A DNA stretch of 64,000 bases from Palsa-461 sp963768185 (GTDB taxonomy: Bacteria > Actinomycetota > Acidimicrobiia > Acidimicrobiales > RAAP-2), in the NCBI GenBank assembly GCA_963768185.1, contig CAVYGS010000005.1, forward strand, positions 992,001 through 1,056,000, given 5' to 3'. This document shows, piece by piece, positions 18,524 to 25,183 of the stretch. Position 1 is the first letter of the stretch. Each line of letters opens with the position of its first letter. The notes beneath the pieces were generated by a model that worked only from the letters and a program-made list of their open reading frames with translations, was not told where the DNA came from and did no database searches. A program made the position numbers and the translations under genes.

Positions 18524-18529
18524 GCTAGT
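18524..18529. repeat. IS481 target-site duplication, right copy
   Basis: This GCTAGT is identical to 17471-17476. Its last base is also the first base of the mreB-like gene's complemented stop codon (TCA at 18529-18531), so insertion did not change that protein either. Confidence 0.92.
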
Positions 18530-19530
18530 CAGTCCGCGTCGGTGAAGACAGGGCGCAGCTCGTCGAGCGCCTCGAGGCACATCCCGGCGCCGAGCACGAC
18601 ACACTCGAGTGGCAGGTCAACCAAGTGAACGGGCACCGCCGTCGCGTTGGCCAGGCGCTGGGCCATGCCCCGCAGCAGCGCTCCCCCGCCCAGCAGGTGG
18701 ACTCCCTCGAACATGATGTCCTGGGCCAGCTCGGGCGGGGCCTCTGAAAGGCAGTCGGCGGCCGCCGTCAGCACCTGGGCGATGTAGTCCTCGAGGGCGC
18801 CGCGCACCTCGACCGGCGAAAGGAGGATGGTCTTGGGCATCCCGGTGGCGACCTCCCGCCCGCGGACCTGCGCGTCCTGCTCCTCTTCGTAGGGGTGGGC
18901 GGAGCCGATCGCGAACTTCACCGCCTCGGCGGTCCGCTCCCCGATCGCGACCCCGTGCTTGTGGCGCACGTAGGACTGGATGGCCGCGTCGAAGTCGAAA
19001 CCACCGCAGCGGATGGCGCGCTGGGCCACGACCCCGCCGAGCGAGATCACGGCGGTCTCCGCAGTGCCGCCGCCAACGTCGACCACCATCGAACCCATCG
19101 GCTCGTGGATCGCCAGGCCGGCACCGATCGCGGCGGCCATGGGTTGCTCGATCAGATAGGTGGCCGACGCACCGGCGTGGCGCGCCGCCTCCTTCACCGC
19201 CCGGCGCTCGACGCGCGTGATGGCCGAGGGGACGCAGATGAGGACCCGTGTTCGACTGACCCGTGACACCCCGCAGCGGTGCAACAGGACCCGCAGCATG
19301 CGCTCGGTGATGTCGAAGTCGGTGATCGCTCCCTGGCGCAGTGGGCGGACCGCCACGATGTATCCGGGGGTGCGGCCGATCATCTGCCACGCCTCGGCCC
19401 CGATGGCCAGCACCTCGCGGCTGCGCGTGTCGTACGCGATGACCGTGGGCTCGTTGAGCACGATGCCCCTGCCCTTGGCGTAGACCAGGGTGTTGGCGGT
19501 GCCCAGGTCGATCGCCAGGTCACGAGGCAT
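18529..19530 (-). CDS. MreB-like actin-family rod-shape protein
   Basis: The 333-residue protein has the MreB/Mbl phosphate and adenosine motifs: LAIDLGTANTLVYAKGRGIV (phosphate 1), LIEQPMAAAIGAGL (connect 1), MVVDVGGGTAETAVISLGG (phosphate 2) and VHLLGGGALLRGMAQRL (adenosine). Its length is normal for MreB. MreB directs lateral wall synthesis and is absent from many Actinobacteria but kept in some lineages. The gene's start lies 3-4 bases from the 3' end of a group II intron. Native promoter and leader sequences must therefore lie beyond the intron, and splicing or an intron-internal promoter would matter for its expression. Confidence 0.9.
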   Translation of the reverse strand: MPRDLAIDLGTANTLVYAKGRGIVLNEPTVIAYDTRSREVLAIGAEAWQMIGRTPGYIVAVRPLRQGAITDFDITERMLRVLLHRCGVSRVSRTRVLICVPSAITRVERRAVKEAARHAGASATYLIEQPMAAAIGAGLAIHEPMGSMVVDVGGGTAETAVISLGGVVAQRAIRCGGFDFDAAIQSYVRHKHGVAIGERTAEAVKFAIGSAHPYEEEQDAQVRGREVATGMPKTILLSPVEVRGALEDYIAQVLTAAADCLSEAPPELAQDIMFEGVHLLGGGALLRGMAQRLANATAVPVHLVDLPLECVVLGAGMCLEALDELRPVFTDAD

Positions 19531-19581
19531 TGGTAGTCAGGGGCGCGGTGCCGTTGCCGGTCCGGTTCCCCATCCCCCTTT

Positions 19582-19615
19582 CAATCCGTGCATGCGATTT
19601 TCCCGCACACGGCTT
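19582..19615 (-). ncRNA. Group II intron domain V
   Basis: Minus strand: CCGTG-TGCG-loop GGAAAAT-CGCA-(TG bulge)-CACGG, with the catalytic-triad-like AGC just 5' of the stem. It sits 23 bases after the maturase stop codon, as expected for an ORF in domain IV. Confidence 0.8.
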
Positions 19616-19637
19616 TCCGATGGACTTCTGGACATGG

Positions 19638-20279
19638 TTACGCAGCTTTTGGGTAACGGATAGTGCCCATGAGCTTGTGCAAGCCCTGGTCGTGGAACCA
19701 GGTGCGGGTCCAAGTGTCAGCTTGGTTCGGACGCAGGTTGCGACCAGGCTTCTTTATCAGCAAGCGCCTGAGTCGCCACGTCACGTATCGGTCCAAGGAG
19801 ATGAACTTGTCCGTTGCATTCCCGGTGCGGAAGTAGTTGCCCCAGCCCCGAAGGAACCGGTTGAGATGTGCGATGACATCTTCCAACTGCTGGCCGACCT
19901 GGCTTCGAGCGGTGAGGGCATTGATCCTCGCTCGGGCACGCTTCATGGAGCGCACAGAAGGCCAGCGGTGGAGGTAGTAGCGGACGATCCGCTTCTGCTC
20001 CCAGAGCTTGCCGGACATGCGGGCATGAAAATGGCACCCGAGGAAGTCCAAGCCTTCTTTGCCTCCTCGGAGCTCAACCACGCGGGTCTTGTCCGGATGA
20101 AGGCGCAGACCGAGGTCGCCCAAGATGGCGGCGGCCCGCCTCCCGGCCTCCTCGGCCCGTTGCTGGGATCGGCACAGCACCACGAAGTCGTCCGCATAGC
20201 GGACGACTTCGCCCACACCGTGCTCTTTCCAGGCCCGGTCGAATGCGTGCAGGAAGATGTTGGCCAGAAGCGGTGAAAT
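19638..20279 (-). pseudogene. Group II intron reverse transcriptase/maturase, C-terminal fragment
   Basis: This fragment begins at ISPLLANIFLHAFDRAWK and contains the RT active-site motif VVRYADDFVVLC, LHPDKTRVVEL and GLDFLGCHFH. The maturase X-type domain follows (LNRFLRGWGNYFRTGNATDK; YVTWRLRRLLIKK), ending in GTIRYPKAA. It is separated from its N-terminal half by a 2.2-kb element inserted inside the motif TPQGGVISPLL. No start codon of its own is expected. The frame continues upstream only into the inserted DNA. Confidence 0.9.
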
Positions 20280-20302
20280 GGCTCCTCGGACACAATGGGC
20301 AA
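20278..20302 (+). repeat. Element end (att half-site), left
   Basis: ATGGCTCCTC followed by 13 bases ending CAATGGGCAA. It matches the complement of the right end (22434-22458) at 21 of 25 positions including the AT. Confidence 0.85.
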
Positions 20303-20370
20303 CTTCGAGTTCGAGGTCGCATTGCCCTATGTCCGATGCGAGAAGCCCAAACGGGAGTCCGCGCCTCATG

Positions 20371-20400
20371 ATGACACCAGCAGTAGTATGTAAGTGTCAT
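20371..20400 (+). promoter_or_regulatory. Inverted repeat overlapping the start of the HTH/RHH gene
   Basis: ATGACAC (20371-20377) and GTGTCAT (20394-20400) are perfect complements 16 bases apart. The right arm overlaps the start codon at 20399. It may be an operator for the small regulator it precedes; this is inference from position. Confidence 0.45.
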
Positions 20401-20731
20401 GCCGGATGGTCGCCGCGCTCGAGCCGATCAGGTTGCCAAGCGGGTGAACACCGCAGTCGAGTTGTTGGAGGATGGCATGACGGTGATCGACGCTACGGCG
20501 TCGTTGGCGCGCCGGCACCGGTTGTCCGAACGCCAAGCGAGGCGTTACGTGGAACGGGCTCGGGACGAGGGTGCGATGGAAGTGGCCGCACCCAAGGTCG
20601 TCTTCACCGTGAAGCTGCCAGCGGCGTTGGCCCGGCGGGTGCGACGGGCGGCGAGAACGACGGGTCAGAGCATCTCGGGCCTGGTCGCCCAGGCGCTGGC
20701 CGAGTTCTTGGACCGTCAGGACCGTGGCTGA
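20399..20731 (+). CDS. Small DNA-binding protein with HTH and ribbon-helix-helix parts
   Basis: The 110-residue protein has an N-terminal helix-turn-helix-like part (ATASLARRHRLSERQARRYV). A C-terminal ribbon-helix-helix-like part follows (VVFTVKLPAALARRVRRAAR, then GQSISGLVAQALAEFL), as in CopG/Arc-type proteins. It is the first gene of the inserted element. It overlaps the next small frame by a few bases and lies 113 bases ahead of the recombinase in the same direction. It may regulate the recombinase or act as a directionality factor; the sequence does not decide. Confidence 0.75.
   Translation: MPDGRRARADQVAKRVNTAVELLEDGMTVIDATASLARRHRLSERQARRYVERARDEGAMEVAAPKVVFTVKLPAALARRVRRAARTTGQSISGLVAQALAEFLDRQDRG
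20434..20436 (+). other. Alternative in-frame GTG? region not used
   Basis: No separate gene start is supported here; ATG 20399 remains the preferred start of the small regulator, because it retains the full N-terminal helix. Confidence 0.1.
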
Positions 20732-20957
20732 ACGCGACGTCATCGTCGAGTCCGTCTTCGACCGGCTCGGACCACGCTCGGTTGCCCACGCCTACCGGAT
20801 CTTGGTCCCCGAACGTCGGGGACGTGTCGAGCAAAGGAGCGACGATGACCACTGCAGCGATCTACGCAAGGGTGTCGTCGGCCCGTCAGAAAGAGGACCA
20901 GACGATCGCCTCCCAGACGGCGGCGCTGCACGAGGCCGCCGAGCGCTCGGGGCTTGA
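20724..20957 (+). CDS. Possible small protein between regulator and recombinase
   Basis: From GTG 20724, overlapping the regulator's stop, a 77-codon frame runs into the recombinase gene and overlaps it by 113 bases. The first 40 residues (ERDVIVESVFDRLGPRSVAH, then AYRILVPERRGR) look protein-like. The rest is simply the second frame of the recombinase start. It may be a short real gene or the remains of one; confidence is low. No family is recognised. Confidence 0.35.
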   Translation: MAERDVIVESVFDRLGPRSVAHAYRILVPERRGRVEQRSDDDHCSDLRKGVVGPSERGPDDRLPDGGAARGRRALGA

Positions 20958-23082
20958 GGTCCCTCCCGAATGGGTCTTCGAGGACGAGGGGTACTCGGGG
21001 GCGACGCTGATCCGACCAGCCCTCGAGCATTTGCGTGATCTGGCCGCGCAGGTCCCCATTGACGTCGTGCTGTGCTACTCGCCTGATCGACTGGCCCGTC
21101 GCTACGCGTACCAGGCGCTGTTGATCGATGAGTTCGCCCGGGCCGGCACCGAAGTCCGTTTCGTCAATGGGCCGAAGGGCGAGTCGCCCGAAGACGAGTT
21201 GCTGATTCAGTTCCAGGGCATGATCGCCGAGTACGAGCGGGCCCAGATCGTCGAACGCACTCGACGGGGCAAGGCACACCGGGCGCGGGCAGGAACGGTC
21301 AACGTGCTCTCGGGCGCCCCGTTTGGCTACCACTACCTGCGACGAAGCGACACCGCCGACGCTCGCTACGAGATCGTCGAAGAACAAGCCGCAGTCGTGC
21401 GAGAGATGTTCCGCCGCTACACCGAGGACCAGGACTCGATCGCCGAACTCGCTCGTTGGCTCAGCGCGCAAGGTGTTGTTACCGCCACGGGGAAGGATCG
21501 CTGGGATCGCTCGACGGTTTGGGGGATGCTCCGCAATCCCGCGTATGCCGGACGGGCCGCCTTCTTGAAGACCATGCGCCTCGACCAACGCGCCCGGGTG
21601 AACCGCACGGCACGCCTGCAGGAAAGGAGCGTGTCGCGCCATGCGATGAGTCGTCCCCGTGACCACGAGGACTGGATCACCATCGCCGTGCCCGCCATCG
21701 TGAGCGAGGAGACCTTCGAGTTGGCCGCACGCCGCTTGGAGGACAACCGCCGGTTCGCGTCGCGCAACACCAAGGTGCCCTCGTTGCTCATGGGCCTCGT
21801 GTCGTGCCAGAGGTGCGGCTACGCGTACTACCGGACGTCGACACGCACCAAGAAGCGCAAGCTCTACTACTACCGGTGTCTCGGCTCCGACGACTACCGC
21901 TACGAACACGGTCGCGTCTGCGACAACAAGCCGGTTCGTGCCGACTATCTCGACGACCTCGTCTGGGGTCAGGTGACCGCGTTGTTGGCCGACCCTCGTC
22001 TCGTCCAGGCCGAGCTGGACCGGCGACTCGAAGAGCTCCGGGTGACCAATCCCGCCACGGCCGAGCGGGCCCGGCTCGAGCTCGACCTCACCCGGGCCGC
22101 CAAGGGCATCGAACGACTGGTTCAGGCCTACCAAGAAGACCTCCTCACCCTGGACGAACTGCGCGCCCGCATGCCCGAGTTGCGGACGAAGGAGACGAGC
22201 CTGAGCGGAGCGCTGGCGTCGCTCGACGCACAGCTTCTCGACCGCGAGACCTACCTCACGCTGACCGAGAACTTGGAGGGCTTCCTCTCCAGGTTGCGTG
22301 ACACGTCCGAGGCGGCGACCGTCGAGGATCGTCAAAAGGTGCTGCGGAGCGTGGTCAAGGAGGTTCTGGTCGGACCCGAGCGAGTCGTCATCCGACATTC
22401 GATCCCTGCTCAACGCCCCTTTCGACCCGGGGGTTACCCATTGCGTTTGAGGAGCCATGACCCCACCCTGGGGCGTCCCCGTGACCGACTCGGTGACGAC
22501 ACCAGCGTCCAACACCCCGGCGCGCAGCCACTGTCGAAGGAGCTTGAGCACCCGTCGGTCCGACACCCGCTCGCCGACCAGAGCGAGAAGTCGCTCATGG
22601 TCGATCGAGCCGAAGAAGTTCTCGATGTCGGCCTCGAACACAAAGGTGTTGCCTTCGATGAAGCCGACCCGGAGCCGCTCCATGGCATCGGTGGCCGAGC
22701 GCTTGGGCCGGAACCCAAACGAGCAGGTGAGGAAGTCGGCCTCGAAGATGGGCTCGAGGACGAGCTTGGCCGCCTGCTGGCACACACGGTCCTTGACAGT
22801 CGGGATGCCCAACGGGCGGAACTTGCCGTCGGGCTTTGGAATCTCCACCCGGCGGACTGGTGCCGGGTGGTAGTTGCCTGCACGGAGGCTCGCCTGGAGC
22901 TCGGCGACCATGCGCTCTGCTCCATAGGCCTCCACCGCAGCGATGGTGATGTGATCCACCCCCGCTGCTCCACGATTGGCTCGGACCCGCTCCCACGCCT
23001 CTTCGAGAATGTCGTCTCGATAGATGCGGTCATAGAGGGCGTGGAAAGCCCGACCCTTCGACTGCTTGGCCGCAGCCCATAG
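20845..23082 (+). CDS. Large serine recombinase, frame runs through the attachment site
   Basis: ATG 20845 follows AAAGGAG. The resolvase catalytic domain starts IYARVSSARQKEDQTIASQ; by family comparison the nucleophile is the first Ser of RVSS, about residue 11. A recombinase domain (GAPFGYHYLRR; WDRSTVWGMLRNPAYAGRAA), a zinc ribbon (VSCQRCGYAYYRTS with YYYRCLGSDDYRYEHGRVCD) and a helical coiled-coil region follow. The conserved-looking end is about VVIRHSIPA...RSH. No stop lies in the element. As integrated the frame continues about 207 codons antisense to the maturase gene, to 23082 (745 residues). In the circular form it would read 37 codons past the junction and stop at TAA (20391-20393), giving about 575 residues. 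It should catalyse integration/excision at the AT crossover. Confidence 0.9.
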   Translation: MTTAAIYARVSSARQKEDQTIASQTAALHEAAERSGLEVPPEWVFEDEGYSGATLIRPALEHLRDLAAQVPIDVVLCYSPDRLARRYAYQALLIDEFARAGTEVRFVNGPKGESPEDELLIQFQGMIAEYERAQIVERTRRGKAHRARAGTVNVLSGAPFGYHYLRRSDTADARYEIVEEQAAVVREMFRRYTEDQDSIAELARWLSAQGVVTATGKDRWDRSTVWGMLRNPAYAGRAAFLKTMRLDQRARVNRTARLQERSVSRHAMSRPRDHEDWITIAVPAIVSEETFELAARRLEDNRRFASRNTKVPSLLMGLVSCQRCGYAYYRTSTRTKKRKLYYYRCLGSDDYRYEHGRVCDNKPVRADYLDDLVWGQVTALLADPRLVQAELDRRLEELRVTNPATAERARLELDLTRAAKGIERLVQAYQEDLLTLDELRARMPELRTKETSLSGALASLDAQLLDRETYLTLTENLEGFLSRLRDTSEAATVEDRQKVLRSVVKEVLVGPERVVIRHSIPAQRPFRPGGYPLRLRSHDPTLGRPRDRLGDDTSVQHPGAQPLSKELEHPSVRHPLADQSEKSLMVDRAEEVLDVGLEHKGVAFDEADPEPLHGIGGRALGPEPKRAGEEVGLEDGLEDELGRLLAHTVLDSRDAQRAELAVGLWNLHPADWCRVVVACTEARLELGDHALCSIGLHRSDGDVIHPRCSTIGSDPLPRLFENVVSIDAVIEGVESPTLRLLGRSP
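22434..22458 (-). repeat. Element end (att half-site), right
   Basis: On the complement this reads ATGGCTCCTC followed by 15 bases ending CAATGGGTAA. It is the partner of 20278-20302. The same bases encode the last residues (YPLRLRSH) of the recombinase inside the element, so the coding sequence and the att site overlap. Confidence 0.85.
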
Positions 23083-23364
23083 CCGGTTCTGGAGGCGTCG
23101 AACTTTGACGGGGGCGAAATGTCCGCCCTCGGGGAAGCTGGACCGGGCGGTCCCGGCCATGCCCTCGCTCGTTCCTTCATCACCGGCGTGTCCAAAGTCG
23201 GGGCCCTTCCCTCCTGCTGGGTTTCTCCCAGCCATCGGCAGTACTACGACCCCGTCGGACTCCCGCTCCCCTCCGCTCGACTTCACCACTGGCTTATACA
23301 AGCGGTCTTTGCTGACAAGGCTGGGAAGACGGGTCTCTCCTGTTCCGAACCTGACCAGGTGCAC
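22457..23364 (-). pseudogene. Group II intron reverse transcriptase/maturase, N-terminal fragment
   Basis: The minus-strand frame opens at 23364 and contains the group II RT N-terminus: VKVRRLQNRLWAAAKQSKGR, FHALYDRIYRDDILEEAWER, RANRGAAGVDHITIAAVEAY. RT blocks follow (GKFRPLGIPTVKDRVCQQAA; EADFLTCSFGFRPKRSATDA; FVFEADIENFFGSIDHERLL), ending at TGTPQGGV where the recombinase element interrupts it. The start is uncertain; an internal Met (MAGTARSS) is also plausible. The YADD active site is in the other fragment at 19638-20279. Beyond the junction this frame runs on only through inserted DNA. Confidence 0.9.
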
Positions 23365-23730
23365 GTGCCGCTCCCCCTACCCCGGAAGGACCAGATGGGG
23401 GCATGTCCGGAACGCCAGTCCACCTGATGCCGCCTTCGCCGTGAAATGAGCGGCTCGGCTCCTCCGTTGTAAATGTGACGAGGCTGCAGGACTCGCGCCG
23501 AGTGGCACTACGGCCCGCGCACTTGCTCCCTCCGAAGAGGCTTTTGACACCCCGCTCAGCCCGGCCCTCTCGGCGACGAACCGGGGCCTGCTACTGGGCT
23601 GTCCGGCCTTTACCCAGACGGGACTTGCACCCGCTGGTCTGGTCCAGCTTTCAGGACGCACCATTTGGACAATCGTAGGAGGGTGCGGGCGACCGCATCG
23701 GCCCCGCACGCCTCGGTATCCTGGCTCGTT

Positions 23731-24915
23731 GTGGCTTCATCGGATGGCGGCTCCTTTGACCAGGAGGCCGGTGAACCCGAAGAGGGTGAGGGCGAGGCGC
23801 CCGACGAGCTGAGGGACCAGGCGCTCGGCGGCTGGGTTCCGCCCGATCGGCGCGCCTGGCGGCACCCCTCGGAGACCGGAACCGGGGCCAGCCGCCCCTC
23901 CTACGTCGCCCCGACCGTCCGCACGCGCGAGTTGCCACGGCGCGCCGCGTGGGTGACGACGCTCGTGGTCGGGGCCGGTGCGGCGGCGGCGCTCGTGACC
24001 GGCGGCCTCATGCTGAGCGCGCAGAACGAGCCGACCCCGCCCGTCCGCCCGAGCGCTCCACCCCTCGCAGCCACCCGGTCGATCGTCCGGCTCGAGGTCG
24101 AATCGGCGAGCGGGGCGAGCACCTATGGGTGCGGCGTCGTCGTCGCGGCCGGCGGGATGATCGCCACCAACGCCTCATTGCTCGAGGGCGCACGCCGAGT
24201 GGTCGCCACGACCGCGTCGGGCAAGCACGAGATCGCCACGGTCGTCGCGATCGACCAGCGCTCCGACGTGGGGGTCGTCCGCGTCCACGCATCGCTGCCG
24301 GTCGCCCACTTCGTGGACTGGAACAACGTTGCGCCCGGCACCGGAGCAGTGGTCATGGCCGTCGCGACCGTCTCGACCGGATCACCCCAGTCGACGTGGT
24401 GGGACGAGACGATCGATTCCACGAGTGACGCGGTGGGCTCTGGCCCGGGCTCGGGGATGGTGAGCGTCGTCGCGACGACCCCCAAAGGTATGGAGCCGGA
24501 GGGCGCCGTGTTGATGGAGCACGACGGCGCGATCGTCGGCCTGTTCGACCGCTTCGCGGTGCCTGCCGCGGGCGGCGGCGCCGCGTTCCTCCCCGGCGAC
24601 TTCGTCCAGCAGGTCGCGCGCGAGCTGATGGCCGACGGCAAGGTGCTGCACGGGTGGCTCGGGATCAACGGGACCAACCCGAACCCCGGCCAGCCCGAAG
24701 GCGCGCTGGTGACCGCGGTCGACCCCAAGGGCGCGTCGAACGACCACCTCCAGCCCGGTGACGTCATCGAGACCATCAACGGGCGACGCGTGCGCTCGAT
24801 GGCCGACCTCAGTTCGAGGCTCTACGTCCTCGCCCCGGGCAGTTGGGTCAGCCTCACGGTCGATCGCGACGACGCCGTGCTCACCGTCGGGCTGTGGCTC
24901 GACGCCTCCCCATAG
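23731..24915 (+). CDS. HtrA-like PDZ protein with degenerate protease site
   Basis: The 394-residue protein starts at GTG 23731. An acidic cytoplasmic head includes GGWVPPDRRAWRHPSE, a motif common in actinobacterial proteins of this type. One membrane helix (VTTLVVGAGAAAALVTGGLM) precedes a trypsin-like fold and a C-terminal PDZ domain (GWLGINGT; ALVTAVDPKGASNDHLQPGD; VIETINGRRVRSMADL). At the place of the HtrA catalytic His (TNHVV) it has ATNASLLEGA. At the place of GNSGGP it has EPEGAVLM. The Asp region RSDVGVVRV is kept. It is therefore probably an inactive, scaffold-type HtrA relative. It diverges from the mreB-like gene across the group II intron. Confidence 0.83.
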   Translation: MASSDGGSFDQEAGEPEEGEGEAPDELRDQALGGWVPPDRRAWRHPSETGTGASRPSYVAPTVRTRELPRRAAWVTTLVVGAGAAAALVTGGLMLSAQNEPTPPVRPSAPPLAATRSIVRLEVESASGASTYGCGVVVAAGGMIATNASLLEGARRVVATTASGKHEIATVVAIDQRSDVGVVRVHASLPVAHFVDWNNVAPGTGAVVMAVATVSTGSPQSTWWDETIDSTSDAVGSGPGSGMVSVVATTPKGMEPEGAVLMEHDGAIVGLFDRFAVPAAGGGAAFLPGDFVQQVARELMADGKVLHGWLGINGTNPNPGQPEGALVTAVDPKGASNDHLQPGDVIETINGRRVRSMADLSSRLYVLAPGSWVSLTVDRDDAVLTVGLWLDASP

Positions 24916-24928
24916 CGCTGGGGCCGAC

Positions 24929-25174
24929 GTGCACTCGGTCGCGGTCACCGTCTTCGGGGCCTGCGCCCTCGGCTTCATGATGGCGATGTACGCCCTGGAG
25001 GGCCGCCACCGTCGTTTCGTCGCCGCCTTCGCGCTGGGCTGCCTGCTCTCGAGCGCGTACGGATTCCTCGCCGGCACCTGGCCCTTCGGCGTGGTCGAGT
25101 TCGTCTGGTCGGCGATCGCCCTGCGCCGATTCCGCCGGTCGGCCCCCCGGGAGAGCGGCCAGCCAGGCCCCTAG
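24929..25174 (+). CDS. Small membrane protein
   Basis: The 81-residue protein starts at GTG 24929, 13 bases after the PDZ protein stop, so it is probably co-transcribed. It has two predicted membrane segments (VTVFGACALGFMMAMYAL and FVAAFALGCLLSSAYGFLAG), then WPFGVVEFVWSAIALRRFRR. The latter resembles the conserved motif of short actinobacterial membrane proteins related to DUF-type CBU_0592 proteins. Function is unknown. The end is basic and cytoplasmic by the positive-inside rule. Confidence 0.65.
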   Translation: MHSVAVTVFGACALGFMMAMYALEGRHRRFVAAFALGCLLSSAYGFLAGTWPFGVVEFVWSAIALRRFRRSAPRESGQPGP

Positions 25175-25183
25175 CATGCAGGA

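Larger units (their letters stand above)
20278..22458. mobile_element. Serine-recombinase element inserted in the intron RT gene
   Basis: The element body runs from 20280 to 22456 and is flanked by an AT dinucleotide at 20278-20279 and 22457-22458. Deleting the element with one AT restores GGG-GTC-ATT-TCA-CCG, that is G-V-I-S-P in the RT. Its ends form an imperfect dyad: 19 of 23 bases match between the left end and the complement of the right end, the inner 8 next to the AT perfectly. Joined ends would give GAGGAGCCATGGCTCCTC, a typical serine-recombinase attP around a 2-bp crossover. It encodes a regulator-like protein and a large serine recombinase, and no evident cargo. Confidence 0.88.
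19534..23661 (-). mobile_element. Group II intron with interrupted maturase gene
   Basis: On the minus strand the intron begins with the GTGCG consensus at 23661. A domain I-like start follows (GAAAGCTGGACCAGACCAG, then GTGCAAGTCCCGTCTGG). Near the other end it carries a domain V hairpin and, just before the mreB-like start, a domain VI-like end (CCCCTGACTAC). The 3' boundary is placed at about 19534, to within a few bases. Without the inserted recombinase element it would be about 1.95 kb, normal for a bacterial ORF-containing intron. The maturase gene is split, so the copy is probably immobile on its own. Confidence 0.85.

Noticed and set aside
20257..20844. Upstream extension of the recombinase frame from a much earlier start
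   Set aside because: The resolvase N-terminus begins at ATG 20845 with a strong ribosome site; the upstream part crosses the element end and overlaps the small regulator gene.
20740..22456. Minus-strand continuation of the intron RT frame through the inserted element
   Set aside because: The sequence after TPQGGV is antisense to the recombinase and does not resemble RT motifs; the real RT continues at 20279.
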